Shown here one piece after another: positions 55,318 through 63,362 of a stretch of DNA of 64,000 nt. The position numbers and the translations under genes were made by a program. The notes under the pieces were generated by a model, which saw only the letters and a list, made by a program, of their open reading frames with translations, ran no database searches and had not been told where the DNA came from. Position 1 is the stretch's first letter, and every line of letters begins with the position of its first letter. This DNA comes from Planctomycetaceae bacterium (GTDB lineage: Bacteria; Planctomycetota; Planctomycetia; Pirellulales; Pirellulaceae). The stretch spans positions 35,355-99,354 of the forward strand of contig JAIYDN010000027.1 of NCBI GenBank assembly GCA_027487485.1, given 5' to 3'.

Positions 55318-56124
55318 ATGAGCGTACAAACTCTCTACACTGCAGCTACCGGCATGGACGCCATGCAAACCAAGTTGGACGTTATCGCCAACAATTTGGC
55401 CAACATGAATACCACTGCGTTCAAGCGCGACCGAGCCAACTTCGAAGACTTGCTGTACAAGCACGAAGTCTACCCTGGCATTCAAGATTCTCAACAGAAC
55501 CCAACGCCCGTCGGTGTCGAAGTTGGCTTGGGTACCCGCGTGCAAAGTACGCAGAAAGATTTCCAACAAGGGACGATCGAACAAACAGGACGCAATTTGG
55601 ATATTGCGATCGAGGGGAATGGGTTCTTGCAAGTGAACGATCCTGTTTCCAATTCGTTCATGTATACCCGCAGCGGTAATCTCGATATCAACGCAAACGG
55701 TCAGCTGGTCATCGGTTCAGCCCAAACCGGTAGACTGCTTGAGCCCGCAATTACCATACCGCCCGATGCAATGAATGTCGTCATCAATCCCAATGGCCAG
55801 GTTATGGTTCGCCAGGTCGGTCAGACTCAGCTGAATCAAGTAGGCGAGATCCAGATGGCATCGTTTATCAATCCCGATGGATTGCTAAAAGTGGGCGAGA
55901 ATCTGTATCAAGCGACCGACGCGAGTGGCCAAGTCCAGCCTGGGCAGCCAGGGCTTCAAGGACTTGGCGTTCTACGGCAAGGATCTCTAGAAAAATCCAA
56001 TGTCGAACCAGTTCGAGAAATGATTGACCTCATCACAACCCAACGGGGCTTCGAACTGAACTCGCAAGCTATCCAAGCAGGCGACCAAATTCTACAGCAG
56101 ATCTCCAATCTGCGACGTGGCTAG
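55318..56124 (+). CDS. flgG: Flagellar distal rod protein FlgG
   Basis: A 268-residue protein; length and sequence are typical of FlgG. MSVQTLYTAATGMDAMQTKL, DVIANNLANMNTTAFKRDRA and FEDLLYKHEVYPG at the N-terminus, VGLGTRVQSTQKDFQQGTIE in the FlgG-specific region and NVEPVREMIDLITTQRGFE near the C-terminus are all diagnostic. It forms the distal part of the flagellar drive shaft in the periplasm and is exported by the flagellar type III system, so no signal peptide is expected or seen. It lies 69 bases after flgF and 12 before flgA. Confidence 0.96.
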   Translation: MSVQTLYTAATGMDAMQTKLDVIANNLANMNTTAFKRDRANFEDLLYKHEVYPGIQDSQQNPTPVGVEVGLGTRVQSTQKDFQQGTIEQTGRNLDIAIEGNGFLQVNDPVSNSFMYTRSGNLDINANGQLVIGSAQTGRLLEPAITIPPDAMNVVINPNGQVMVRQVGQTQLNQVGEIQMASFINPDGLLKVGENLYQATDASGQVQPGQPGLQGLGVLRQGSLEKSNVEPVREMIDLITTQRGFELNSQAIQAGDQILQQISNLRRG

Positions 56125-56136
56125 GCGTAAAAGCAT

Positions 56137-57423
56137 ATGAAGAATCAATGCACAATTGAAACACGGAAGTCCAGTATCTGGCAACTACTCAGAGAATACA
56201 GCTTCGTATTGGCGATCGCTTTTTGGAGCCTGTTATCGTTTGGTCAATATGTTTGGGCCGATAATCCAACCGTGTTGCGAGCGTCGTCGGTTACGGTAAC
56301 ATTGCGGGCCAAAGCAGAATGCCCATCCAACGTATTGCTGTTGTCGGACATGGTTGAGCTTCAGGGTTCCGACGCAATTGTCCATCAAATTGCGGACTTG
56401 CCACTGGCTCCAGCTCCGAATATGGGTAACAAGCAGACATGGTCTCGAGCTTCAATTGAAAAGATGCTTCAGTTGCGAGGTTTAGCATCCGAAGCCATTC
56501 GATGGAAGGGCTCGAACGAATGCGAAGTCCATCGGGTCGAGGGTGTTCGCGTGAAGAAATCCGACCTGGAGGCAACCAAGGGAGCGAAAGACGGTTCCGT
56601 TGAATCGCCGATAATCCATCAAGCTCAATACACTCAAGTGGGCGCAAGCGAAAGCTCCGTCAAAGTCCCTACGGTGGACCGTTCTAAGTTTACTGCCCCT
56701 TTTACCACACCGGTAACCCTTTCGGTTGCAGAAAGATTTGCAAGTGAGGCAATTTCAAATTACCTGCAAACCAAAACCAACTCGAACGGTCGCTGGATCA
56801 TCAAAGTCAACGTTCCAAGCGAATATGCGGGGCTATTGTCGCAACGTGCCAAAATCCTGGGCGTCGCCGGTGGGCAGCCTCCATGGGAAGGTGAACAAGA
56901 ATTTCAGTTTTTAGTAAAAGGACCGAATGGGGAACAATCGATTTCGATTCGTTCCGTGATCCAGTTGCCCGAGATGGTTGTTTCGGCAAATCGCCCACTC
57001 GCAAAAGGTTATGTACTCAAGGAAGAAGACCTTGATTGGATTCCATTTCCGCCTGGTGCGAAGTTCGGTGCAGACGATTGCTTTAAAGACGTTGAGTCAT
57101 TAGTCGGGCAACAATTGCGTCGCTCGATGAGTACACAACAGGTCATTCGCTTGAACGAAGTGGGGCCGCCCACCCTGATCCAAGTTGGCGACGTCATTCA
57201 GGTAGAAGTCGTCAGCGGTGCCGTTGTCGTAGGCACTCAAGGTAGGGCCATCGAGTCCGGTGGCATGGATGACTTGATTCAAGTGGAGATTGAACCCAAT
57301 CGCAATCGAGTCCTGGCGCGCATTACCAACGAGAAAACGGTGGAGGTAGTCGCATCAAGCGGACGTGCTTCCGGTTCAAAATCCAAAACTTCTAACGCTC
57401 CGCAAAATAAAACCATTCGATAA
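56137..57423 (+). CDS. flgA: Flagellar P-ring assembly chaperone FlgA (long form)
   Basis: A 428-residue periplasmic protein, about twice the enterobacterial length. A signal-type helix lies at about 24-42 (SFVLAIAFWSLLSFGQYVWA). The N-terminal half (LLSDMVELQGSDAIVHQIAD; ASIEKMLQLRGL) resembles FlgA-associated domains, and the C-terminal ~130 residues are the ChapFlgA/SAF-type domain (VSANRPLAKGYVLKEEDLDW; GQQLRRSMSTQQVIRLNEV; VQVEVVSGAVVVGTQGRA-like). FlgA helps build the P ring from FlgI. The Lys/Ser-rich tail is extra. Twelve bases separate it from flgG and eleven from flgH. Confidence 0.9.
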   Translation: MKNQCTIETRKSSIWQLLREYSFVLAIAFWSLLSFGQYVWADNPTVLRASSVTVTLRAKAECPSNVLLLSDMVELQGSDAIVHQIADLPLAPAPNMGNKQTWSRASIEKMLQLRGLASEAIRWKGSNECEVHRVEGVRVKKSDLEATKGAKDGSVESPIIHQAQYTQVGASESSVKVPTVDRSKFTAPFTTPVTLSVAERFASEAISNYLQTKTNSNGRWIIKVNVPSEYAGLLSQRAKILGVAGGQPPWEGEQEFQFLVKGPNGEQSISIRSVIQLPEMVVSANRPLAKGYVLKEEDLDWIPFPPGAKFGADDCFKDVESLVGQQLRRSMSTQQVIRLNEVGPPTLIQVGDVIQVEVVSGAVVVGTQGRAIESGGMDDLIQVEIEPNRNRVLARITNEKTVEVVASSGRASGSKSKTSNAPQNKTIR

Positions 57424-57434
57424 GGACGTTCTGC

Positions 57435-58352
57435 ATGAAAATCACTTCTAAGACGATGAAAGCTCGCAGGCAATTGAGAATAAAAGTTGCTGGATTTTTA
57501 AGCGTCGCTGTCTCTTTGGGCGGCATAGCTCATGCCCAGAACAGCAGTCTCTTTCAGCGTCCAATTAGCTACACATCAGCGCGACCTGCTCCCAGCATGA
57601 GCCAGGAAGCGTTGCCAAGCCCGACCAGAGAATACGGAAACACCGCGACGGGAACAAACTTGTCCAATAGCAACTCGTCGGCACCAACGACCATGCAGGG
57701 TATGGATAGTTCGGCCGGATTCTCGCCCTTGAATCAAGGGCAATCGGTTCCGCAAGGAATGCCCTATGCCGTTCCTTTAGCCGGGCCTTCCAGTTTGATG
57801 GGCCTGCAGTCCTCATACACCTATATCCCGCCAACGCCAACTCGGACGCTCAAGCTTCACGACATCGTATCCATACGAGTTGACGAGGCGAGTACATCGC
57901 TCGCCTTGGGCAACGCGACTTCGAGAAAATCCACCTCGTACGATGCCGTTCTGCGTGATTGGATACGATTGGTTGGGATCGACACTATGAAACCAGCCCC
58001 TCAGTCGGATGGGGACCCCCGCGTGCAGGCGATTCAAAATGAAGTGTATCGAGGTGATTCAACCCTGCGCACCAATGAATCGATGACCACGAATATCGCA
58101 GCGGAGATCGTGGATATTCGGCCCAACGGCTTAATCGTACTCAGCGGGACAAAGACGATTATTCAAAACGATAACACTTTCCAGTTTTCATTGACAGGAA
58201 CGTGCCGTAGTCAAGACATCCTACCGGACAACACGATTCTGAGTCGAAATCTGATCAACGCAACGATCAACAAACAAGACCAAGGGCATGTTCGTGATGG
58301 TTACTCCCGCGGATGGCTGACCAAGTTCCTTGCCAGGATCAAACCCTTCTAA
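57435..58352 (+). CDS. flgH: Flagellar L-ring protein FlgH, without lipobox
   Basis: A 305-residue protein. The N-terminus has a basic stretch and a hydrophobic segment ending AHAQ, a type I signal, with no cysteine for lipidation although FlgH is normally a lipoprotein. A Ser/Asn-rich linker (about 45-125) leads to the conserved L-ring domain: LKLHDIVSIRVDEASTS (about 138), TNIAAEIVDIRPNGLIVLSG (about 215-234), and GTCRSQDILPDNTILSRNLI with the terminal INKQDQGHVRDGYSRGWLTK (about 255-300). FlgH forms the outer-membrane ring. Its last ~45 codons are copied downstream as decayed fragments, and flgI, the usual next gene, is not in the window. Confidence 0.92.
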   Translation: MKITSKTMKARRQLRIKVAGFLSVAVSLGGIAHAQNSSLFQRPISYTSARPAPSMSQEALPSPTREYGNTATGTNLSNSNSSAPTTMQGMDSSAGFSPLNQGQSVPQGMPYAVPLAGPSSLMGLQSSYTYIPPTPTRTLKLHDIVSIRVDEASTSLALGNATSRKSTSYDAVLRDWIRLVGIDTMKPAPQSDGDPRVQAIQNEVYRGDSTLRTNESMTTNIAAEIVDIRPNGLIVLSGTKTIIQNDNTFQFSLTGTCRSQDILPDNTILSRNLINATINKQDQGHVRDGYSRGWLTKFLARIKPF

Positions 58353-58570
58353 CGAACGCTCTGTATCTGTCCGCATTCCGCTTCCGTCGAGTTCGTCTCG
58401 GCGGGGCGTAGAACTGAAAGCTACAACAGCTAGGTCCCATAAAGATCGTTGGATGTGAAAAGCAAAAAAGGTGCATCCGCGAATGGCCCCCACGAATGGA
58501 CGTGTTCGAGCGTGATCTATCCTGGAGGACTGTTGCAAGCTTCAGGATTAGTTGGGATTAGTTGGTGCCA

Positions 58571-58653
58571 ACCACAGAACACACTGAATACACAGAAAAG
58601 GATCCTAGTTACTTTTTTGTTCTCAATTCCGTGTGTTCAGTGTATTCCGTGGT
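58571..58653. repeat. Imperfect long inverted repeat
   Basis: The arms accacagaacacactgaata(cacaga) at 58571-58596 and its near-complement at 58628-58653 pair with a few mismatches around a loop of about 31 bases. It is a typical REP-like hairpin in a gene-free region. Confidence 0.65.
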
Positions 58654-58727
58654 CCCAAGATCCGTTCCATGATGGATAGTTGTTTTCGGTATGAACCGGA
58701 CGGTGCCACCCACTAACGGTGCCACCC

Positions 58728-58849
58728 TTGCCAGGATCAAACCCCTTCACGAACGCTTTGCGTCTGCCCGCATTCCGCTTCCGTCGAGCTCGTCTCGGCG
58801 GGGCGTTCAACTGAAAGCTACAACAGTTGTGGTTGTCCATCCTGACTAG
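58728..58849 (+). repeat. Partial copy of flgH terminus plus downstream sequence
   Basis: It matches 58332-58430 from the last nine codons of flgH (ttgccaggatcaaaccc) through the cgcattccgcttccgtcgag and ctgaaagctacaacag segments. It has scattered substitutions and continues into a ttgtccatcctgactag tail shared with the third copy. No coding frame remains. Confidence 0.82.
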
Positions 58850-58900
58850 TAGTGTCCAAACGGTGCCACTGTCCAAACGGTGCCACCCACCGTTCTGAAC

Positions 58901-59131
58901 TTACCGGACAATACGATCCTGATTCGAAATCTGATCAACGCAACGAACAACTAACAAGACCAAGGACATGTTCGTGATTGCTACCCACGCGGATGGCTGA
59001 CTAAGTTCCTTGCCAGGATCAAACCCTTTAACGAACGCCTTGCATCTGTCCGCATTCCGCTTCCGTCGAGCTCGTCTCGGCGGAGCGTTCAACTGAAAGC
59101 TACAACAGTTGCAGTTGTCCATCCTGACTAG
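58901..59131 (+). pseudogene. Decayed copy of the flgH 3' end (about 43 codons) and its downstream flank
   Basis: Aligned to 58221-58438. The reading frame is kept for about 17 codons (LPDNTILIRNLINATNN) and then meets TAA where flgH has a Lys codon. The rest matches to the flgH stop region and the following non-coding sequence. It is most likely a segmental duplication that has lost function. Confidence 0.82.
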
Positions 59132-59218
59132 CACAATTAACAAGCCAAGACTATTCACGACTGTCAAATATGAGCCAATGTAGGCAGCCAAGAGATCGCT
59201 GACCTATCCCTGGATCAA

Positions 59219-60370
59219 TCACGCAAAACACTTACGTGCCATCTTTTGGCCCGGTTGAAACATCTTGCCTCCAGATACTGCCATCTCACGCATGCGGTCG
59301 GGCGAGCCCGCGCCGCGGCTCTTGCCAAAGTACTTCTTGAAATTCCACACCAAATCGCACCACATCCCTGCATCGATCCCTACTCGTTCCAGTACCGGAG
59401 CGTAATCCTCTGGAATCGAGCCCTTCTTGTCCGATCGTTTCTGGCGCCCCGTCCATTCCAGCAATCGACGGTATTCGTCGAAACTCATGTCCAAGAACCC
59501 TTTGTCACTGGCTCTTAGCCCATCCTTGCTCGCAATTGGTCCGTGCGACTTACGATCCAACGTCAAAGGTGCCAACCAAGCATCCCGCGGCACTTTAGCC
59601 CCCTTGCGTTTCTTAGCTTGCCTACGCGTCTCATTCAACTCGTCAGGCGACAGGTCACGCAACATCTTGGCCGCTTCCTCTTTCGGAATCGTTTTCATCT
59701 GAGCTGCCGAAGAATCGATCTTCTTTCCAGACTGGGCAGCAATCCGATCATAAACCGACGTGAACTCTGATTTCTCCAGCGACTCAGCCATAGCGGCACG
59801 AATCGGATTCAAATCGACATACATACAACAAGCCAGTAAAGCCGCTTCGTCGATGATTCTCTGAGCCCGAAATCGCCCTTCCCAAAACGCCCCAGTGCAC
59901 TTGTCATCACGATTCGCAATTCGAGCGATCGGCTCGGATAACGCTCGCATAAACCAAGAGATATCCGAAAGTCTTTTCCGCACCAAAGCCAGCCTTTCGG
60001 CATCTTTCGCAAGTGCATCCACATCGCTCGTGGTCGGATCGCCCAGTTGCTCGTCGATCCGTTTCCCAGGGAAAATCTGAAGCCACCGCAGGGCAACTTG
60101 CTTATCCGACCAAGTTTTCACGACATCAGGCCGGTTGCGTAGAACAATGTGTAGGTGGTTCGATAGAATCGCATAGGATAAAATATCCACGCTAAAGACC
60201 GATGCAAGCTTCTCAATCCGCTGCCGAATCCACTCTTTTCGGTAGGAGTAGTCCTTCCCGGAGGCGTCATCAACACCAGCCAAGTACGCTCGCCGAACAC
60301 AACGTTGGCAAACGTGCAAGATGGAAACTTCCAATGGGTTATAGATCTCAGAACGCAAAGGCCTAGGCAT
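59219..60370 (-). CDS. REP-associated tyrosine transposase-like protein (Y1 HUH family)
   Basis: A 383-residue protein of the Y1_Tnp/IS200-like superfamily. MPRPLRSEIYNP and HVCQRCVRRAYLAG open the domain; the HUH metal-binding motif is SNHLHIVLRNRPD near residue 65-77, and the conserved YVDLNPIRAAMA lies near 178. The C-terminal half (about 215-370, basic; AKKRKGAKVPRDAWLAPL) is an extension common in planctomycete members. ATG 60370 has AAGGAG seven bases upstream. Such RAYT proteins are linked to REP hairpins rather than to classical IS ends; REP-like repeats flank it here. It sits between the flgH fragments and the integron array. Confidence 0.85.
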   Translation of the reverse strand: MPRPLRSEIYNPLEVSILHVCQRCVRRAYLAGVDDASGKDYSYRKEWIRQRIEKLASVFSVDILSYAILSNHLHIVLRNRPDVVKTWSDKQVALRWLQIFPGKRIDEQLGDPTTSDVDALAKDAERLALVRKRLSDISWFMRALSEPIARIANRDDKCTGAFWEGRFRAQRIIDEAALLACCMYVDLNPIRAAMAESLEKSEFTSVYDRIAAQSGKKIDSSAAQMKTIPKEEAAKMLRDLSPDELNETRRQAKKRKGAKVPRDAWLAPLTLDRKSHGPIASKDGLRASDKGFLDMSFDEYRRLLEWTGRQKRSDKKGSIPEDYAPVLERVGIDAGMWCDLVWNFKKYFGKSRGAGSPDRMREMAVSGGKMFQPGQKMARKCFA

Positions 60371-60418
60371 AGTCAATCTCCTTAAGTGCGCCGATTCTAC
60401 AGATCTTTAGCGTCAAAG

Positions 60419-60916
60419 TCAAGCGGAAGGTGGGTGGCACCTTCCGAAGGACCGCAAGTAAGCGTATGCCAATTGCGGGAAATTGCCAATTGCGAGTTCA
60501 AGTGAGAACGCACCAGAGGAAAACAAAAGTTCTTTACAGATCAATTCGACGACGTCGTCGTAAAAGTGGATCACAAAATGGGAATGGCCTTGCAGATGGC
60601 GAGGATTGAATGAAGCAAGCCATTCGGAATTCGAGATCAGGAAGATACACGAGTCTGATGATTCACAGTTGTTATTGCCGAAGTGCCAATAGGAATGCAC
60701 CTCTTCTGGAACGATTTGGATAACTTGGAGACCGTGGAAAACAACCCAAGCGTTTTCCGTACGAGCACCAACAATCGCACCATTATCCATCGAGAATCCG
60801 TGGTGCGAATCGTGAAAGAGTAGTTCGTGGGAGTGAATCCACGACATGAGTTCGGGACCGCGACCTCGCCCGCGGAAGTCATCGGGTACGTTTACAGCGA
60901 TACTGTCTCCTCCCAT
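60419..60916 (-). CDS. Cassette gene 1, hypothetical protein, truncated cassette
   Basis: A 165-residue protein I do not recognise (WIHSHELLFHDSHHGFSMDN near 26-45; AWVVFHGLQVIQIVPEEV near 55-72). The ATG is directly next to the cassette boundary box at 60917-60924; an internal Met at residue 24 is an alternative start. The last codons (GRCHPPSA) are read from the REP-like hairpin at 60424-60446, and no attC follows, although the box GTTCGTCC would be expected. The 3' end of this cassette has therefore been replaced by the neighbouring element, and the original C-terminus is probably lost. Confidence 0.62.
   Translation of the reverse strand: MGGDSIAVNVPDDFRGRGRGPELMSWIHSHELLFHDSHHGFSMDNGAIVGARTENAWVVFHGLQVIQIVPEEVHSYWHFGNNNCESSDSCIFLISNSEWLASFNPRHLQGHSHFVIHFYDDVVELICKELLFSSGAFSLELAIGNFPQLAYAYLRSFGRCHPPSA
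60424..60446. repeat. Perfect hairpin cggaaggtg-ggtgg-caccttccg
   Basis: A 9-bp perfect stem around a 5-base loop. It carries the same ggtgccacc core found repeatedly between flgH and the transposase, so it probably marks the far edge of the repeat-rich element. It also overlaps the last codons of the first cassette gene. Confidence 0.75.
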
Positions 60917-61010
60917 GGACGAACGACCATGTTGACCGAGCCCCCGCCAACACGGTCTCTAAAGATCGAAACGGACCGACGGGGGCTTCGGTCCAACATT
61001 TTGTTCTGCC
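60917..61010 (-). repeat. attC site A
   Basis: Outer boxes ggacgaac (60917-60924) and gttctgcc (61003-61010); inner arms gttgaccgagcccccg and cgggggcttcggtccaac pair, leaving two extra bases on the right arm. The right box is the exact reverse complement of the left box of site B, which marks cassette 2. Confidence 0.9.
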
Positions 61011-61011
61011 A

Positions 61012-61509
61012 TCATTCATTTATTGGAAGAGTCTGCATCTCCGATGTCGGGAATCGCTTGAGCAATCCGGGAAATGCATTCTTCTGTATTGCTTTGAGGT
61101 AGGCCATCGATCTCATTGTAGGGCATCGCAATACGGCGTCAACGAATTCGGTCGGAGGACAGTAGTCATGAGAATCGATGTAATGAATGATGGTAGACGG
61201 TGCAACATAGAGAAGCCCGTCACCCGGTATGAACAGGTTGTTTTGCCCAAGAACAATCTGATCACCACCAATTCCCGTAAAAGTTGACGGTCCACCAGAC
61301 AACTTGCAGAACGAACAACTATGGGCCCCCATAAAGACAAATGGCTGCCATGGGTTAACGAGAAGGCATTTGAGAGCTGATGTGAATTCAGGTGGGGCAT
61401 CGCCTGATGGAACAGTTTCTCCGCGTTCAAGCCAGCCCACGCAAAGCAATCGCCGTCCATAGTCACCGCCGAAGTACCCGCACGGTTCGAGATCTGGGTA
61501 GTATGTCAT
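61012..61509 (-). CDS. Cassette gene 2, hypothetical protein with CxxC-type motif
   Basis: A 165-residue protein (MTYYPDLEPCGYFGGDYG, GWLERGETVPSGDAPPEF, MGAHSCSFCKLSGG). The pattern YxPDLxPxxY, GWL, and a hydrophobic-GxHxCxxC stretch reminds me of the DUF7919 family, but I cannot verify it. It may be a small enzyme or immunity-like protein; nothing more can be said. The ATG is 8 bases from the cassette boundary, so no ribosome-binding site of normal spacing exists inside the cassette and translation probably depends on upstream sequence. Confidence 0.7.
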   Translation of the reverse strand: MTYYPDLEPCGYFGGDYGRRLLCVGWLERGETVPSGDAPPEFTSALKCLLVNPWQPFVFMGAHSCSFCKLSGGPSTFTGIGGDQIVLGQNNLFIPGDGLLYVAPSTIIHYIDSHDYCPPTEFVDAVLRCPTMRSMAYLKAIQKNAFPGLLKRFPTSEMQTLPINE

Positions 61510-61517
61510 GGTTTTGT

Positions 61518-61610
61518 GGCAGAACGATTCCGTTCACCCAGCCCGCGCGATGAAGGCTTCCATTTCAAAAACACCCGATCGCGGGCTTGGGTGCAACGGT
61601 TGGTTATCGG
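61518..61610 (-). repeat. attC site B
   Basis: Outer boxes ggcagaac (61518-61525) and gttatcgg (61603-61610); inner arms gttcacccagcccgcg and cgcgggcttgggtgcaac pair with two unpaired bases on the right arm. The right box complements the left box of site C exactly. Confidence 0.92.
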
Positions 61611-61612
61611 AC

Positions 61613-62170
61613 TCAGTTTTCCGGATTCTCGGGAACATGGTTGTAATTTAGGAGCAGGTGGGCCGCATCGATGGACTTCTGTCGGGATTTACAAAAGCGT
61701 CGTCCCTTAGCAACAACCCAATCTAACGCAGATTGGAGGTGCAAGCGATTGTCTTCGTTGGGAGCATGCTCGAATCGGCTAATTGCCCAATCTAATCGTG
61801 ATCGAATGCCGCGCCCATCACAGGCTTCCGATTCGAATCGGTACATTGCACCAAAAATTGAGCATTCAGTACTATTCAGATCGAAGGATTCAATTGCCCC
61901 GAAGCACCAGTCCTCGTACAGGCTGTGAGTTGTGCTCAAGAGTTGGCACAGTTCATCCAATTCAGGTTTTGTCGCTTTGCTAGCAGCGTCGGCTCTCGTT
62001 GCGTCGCATGTGATTCCCCAACGCATTGCCAACGGTATCAGTTGACGCAAATCAAATGGTACATTGTCTGATTCAATGTGGGGCGAAACCCAGTTGTCAG
62101 CAGTCCAGCCATTGCGATCTTGAAGCTCGCCTATCGTTCCAAGGGCAAACTCATCTGATTCGGATGACAT
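61613..62170 (-). CDS. Cassette gene 3, hypothetical protein
   Basis: A 185-residue acidic protein without recognised domain, signal peptide or membrane segment. Features that can be seen: SDNVPFDLRQLIPLAMRWGI near 33-52, YEDWCFGAIESFDLNSTECS near 85-104, and a helical C-terminus (HLQSALDWVVAKGRRFCKSR). ATG 62170 is 8 bases from the boundary box of site C. Its stop is 3 bases from the outer box of site B, so the gene fills its cassette. Confidence 0.68.
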   Translation of the reverse strand: MSSESDEFALGTIGELQDRNGWTADNWVSPHIESDNVPFDLRQLIPLAMRWGITCDATRADAASKATKPELDELCQLLSTTHSLYEDWCFGAIESFDLNSTECSIFGAMYRFESEACDGRGIRSRLDWAISRFEHAPNEDNRLHLQSALDWVVAKGRRFCKSRQKSIDAAHLLLNYNHVPENPEN

Positions 62171-62178
62171 TCTTGACT

Positions 62179-62271
62179 CCGATAACGTTACGCATCACCG
62201 CGGTCGCGGCAGGGGATGCTGATTTGAAAAAACGGCCGATCCGCGACTCCGGTGCATGCGATTGTTACCCC
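62179..62271 (-). repeat. attC site C
   Basis: Outer boxes ccgataac (62179-62186) and gttacccc (62264-62271); inner arms gcatcaccgcggtcgcgg and ccgcgactccggtgcatgc pair imperfectly. The right box complements the left box of site D. The stop codon of cassette gene 4 lies inside the right box. Confidence 0.88.
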
Positions 62272-62612
62272 ATTGATTGAATCCATTTATATTCTCTTGC
62301 GAGACCAAGACGCACTCGAGGCCAATCCGTAGTCCTGCGAATGCCATCAAACGTTGAGTGTTCAGCAATCGCCATCTGAAACAATCCCAGAATCTCCGTT
62401 GTGAAACCTACGTCTTGCGGCATCAAATCGGGCAGTAGATAAATCAGCGAATCTTCACTGTAAAAGCGTCCCCCATCATTGCCGTATAAGCCAGCCAAGT
62501 TCCTATCGATAATGGGTTGCAACTGTGAGCGCGTTTTTCCGAAAATCTCACTCGCAACTTCTAGCCAGAAATCTAGTGTTACCTTCGCGTTGTTCTCGAA
62601 ATCCGGATTCAC
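62265..62612 (-). CDS. Cassette gene 4, small hypothetical protein
   Basis: A 115-residue protein from GTG 62612 (the frame opens two codons earlier at most, after a TAG). It contains a helical N-terminus (VTLDFWLEVASEIFGKTR), GLYGNDGGRFYSEDSLIYLL in the middle and ends WIQSMG. I do not recognise it. Unlike its neighbours it leaves about 70 bases between its start and the cassette boundary, room for a leader. Confidence 0.6.
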   Translation of the reverse strand: MNPDFENNAKVTLDFWLEVASEIFGKTRSQLQPIIDRNLAGLYGNDGGRFYSEDSLIYLLPDLMPQDVGFTTEILGLFQMAIAEHSTFDGIRRTTDWPRVRLGLAREYKWIQSMG

Positions 62613-62682
62613 GTAACTCGTTGCCTACGATTTTTGGAGCAGCATTGATCGATTGACGATGGAACTGGAATTAGCATTTAAA

Positions 62683-62777
62683 GGGGTAACGCCGCCGATG
62701 ACCCAGCGGCGGCAAGTAAAGTTTCTAAAAGTCAAGGCGGCCGATCCGCCGCTTGGTGTCCATCGGATTGTTCGTCC
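62683..62777 (-). repeat. attC site D
   Basis: Outer boxes ggggtaac (62683-62690) and gttcgtcc (62770-62777); inner arms gatgacccagcggcgg and ccgccgcttggtgtccatc pair with unpaired bases on the right arm. The right box complements the left box of site E exactly. Confidence 0.88.
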
Positions 62778-62788
62778 GCTTTATCCAA

Positions 62789-63244
62789 TCACAGGGAAAG
62801 TGTGGGGTTTCGCCCCAGCAAATTATCAATCACGGAGTTCTCTATCGTTTGCAATCGGCCATTGCGAATCCAAAGCTCGATTACCGCATCGTGATCGTCG
62901 TCAACTCTCGGGTCTATTCGCGATATCCAGTATGGCAGGAAAGACGAATCATTCCAGCGAGATCTTTGTCCATCCCAATCGAATCGGGAGCAATACTTCC
63001 AAACCGTGTAACCGTCCACCATCTCGCCCGTCAACGCATCGGGGCGAGAACCTGTCCAAATGGAATCTGGCGAGCCGATTAGATTCATGATTTCGCTCTC
63101 GGATGTTCCGACCGATATCGTTCTGATTTGGTTTCTCAAGATCATTGTCTTTCGGTAGTCAACAACCAGGACCAAGGTTGTTAAGCAGGCAAGAATCAAT
63201 GAGAGTCCGCCAAAAAAGCGCCATACCCATTTCCGTTTGCGCAT
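62789..63244 (-). CDS. Cassette gene 5, membrane-anchored SmpA/BamE-like small protein
   Basis: A 151-residue protein from ATG 63244. A basic start (MRKRKWVWRFFGG) leads to one membrane segment (about 9-30), then a soluble domain with ISVGTSESEIMNLIGSPDSI near 43-62, which resembles the start of the SmpA/OmlA/BamE fold (a G-S-x-x-E-x-x-x-L-G-x-P pattern), and a Trp/Tyr-rich second half. The open frame continues to 63418, but that would run through attC site E into the next cassette, so 63244 is the credible start. Function unknown. Confidence 0.65.
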   Translation of the reverse strand: MRKRKWVWRFFGGLSLILACLTTLVLVVDYRKTMILRNQIRTISVGTSESEIMNLIGSPDSIWTGSRPDALTGEMVDGYTVWKYCSRFDWDGQRSRWNDSSFLPYWISRIDPRVDDDHDAVIELWIRNGRLQTIENSVIDNLLGRNPTLSL

Positions 63245-63259
63245 TGCTTGATCTCGAAA

Positions 63260-63350
63260 GGACGAACGTTTCGATTCACCCAGCGGCGGGATGAATCCTT
63301 GATTTGTCAGTGCACCCGACCGCCGCTTGGGTGCAATCGTTGGTTCGTCG
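63260..63350 (-). repeat. attC site E
   Basis: Outer boxes ggacgaac (63260-63267) and gttcgtcg (63343-63350); inner arms gattcacccagcggcgg and ccgccgcttgggtgcaatc pair with two unpaired bases on the right arm. The right box complements the left box of site F exactly. Confidence 0.92.
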
Positions 63351-63362
63351 GTTTTTTGTACA

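Larger units (their letters stand above)
58353..59218. other. 866-bp region of flgH-derived and REP-like repeats
   Basis: No intact gene is seen. It contains an imperfect inverted repeat, two partial copies of the flgH 3' end with downstream sequence, and at least five copies of a ggtgccac motif (near 58712, 58728, 58863, 58880). The region separates flgH from the transposase gene. Confidence 0.75.

Noticed and set aside
62653..63090. Plus-strand ORFs within the cassette array
   Set aside because: They cross attC site D and oppose the uniform minus orientation of the cassette genes; their frames contain no motif.
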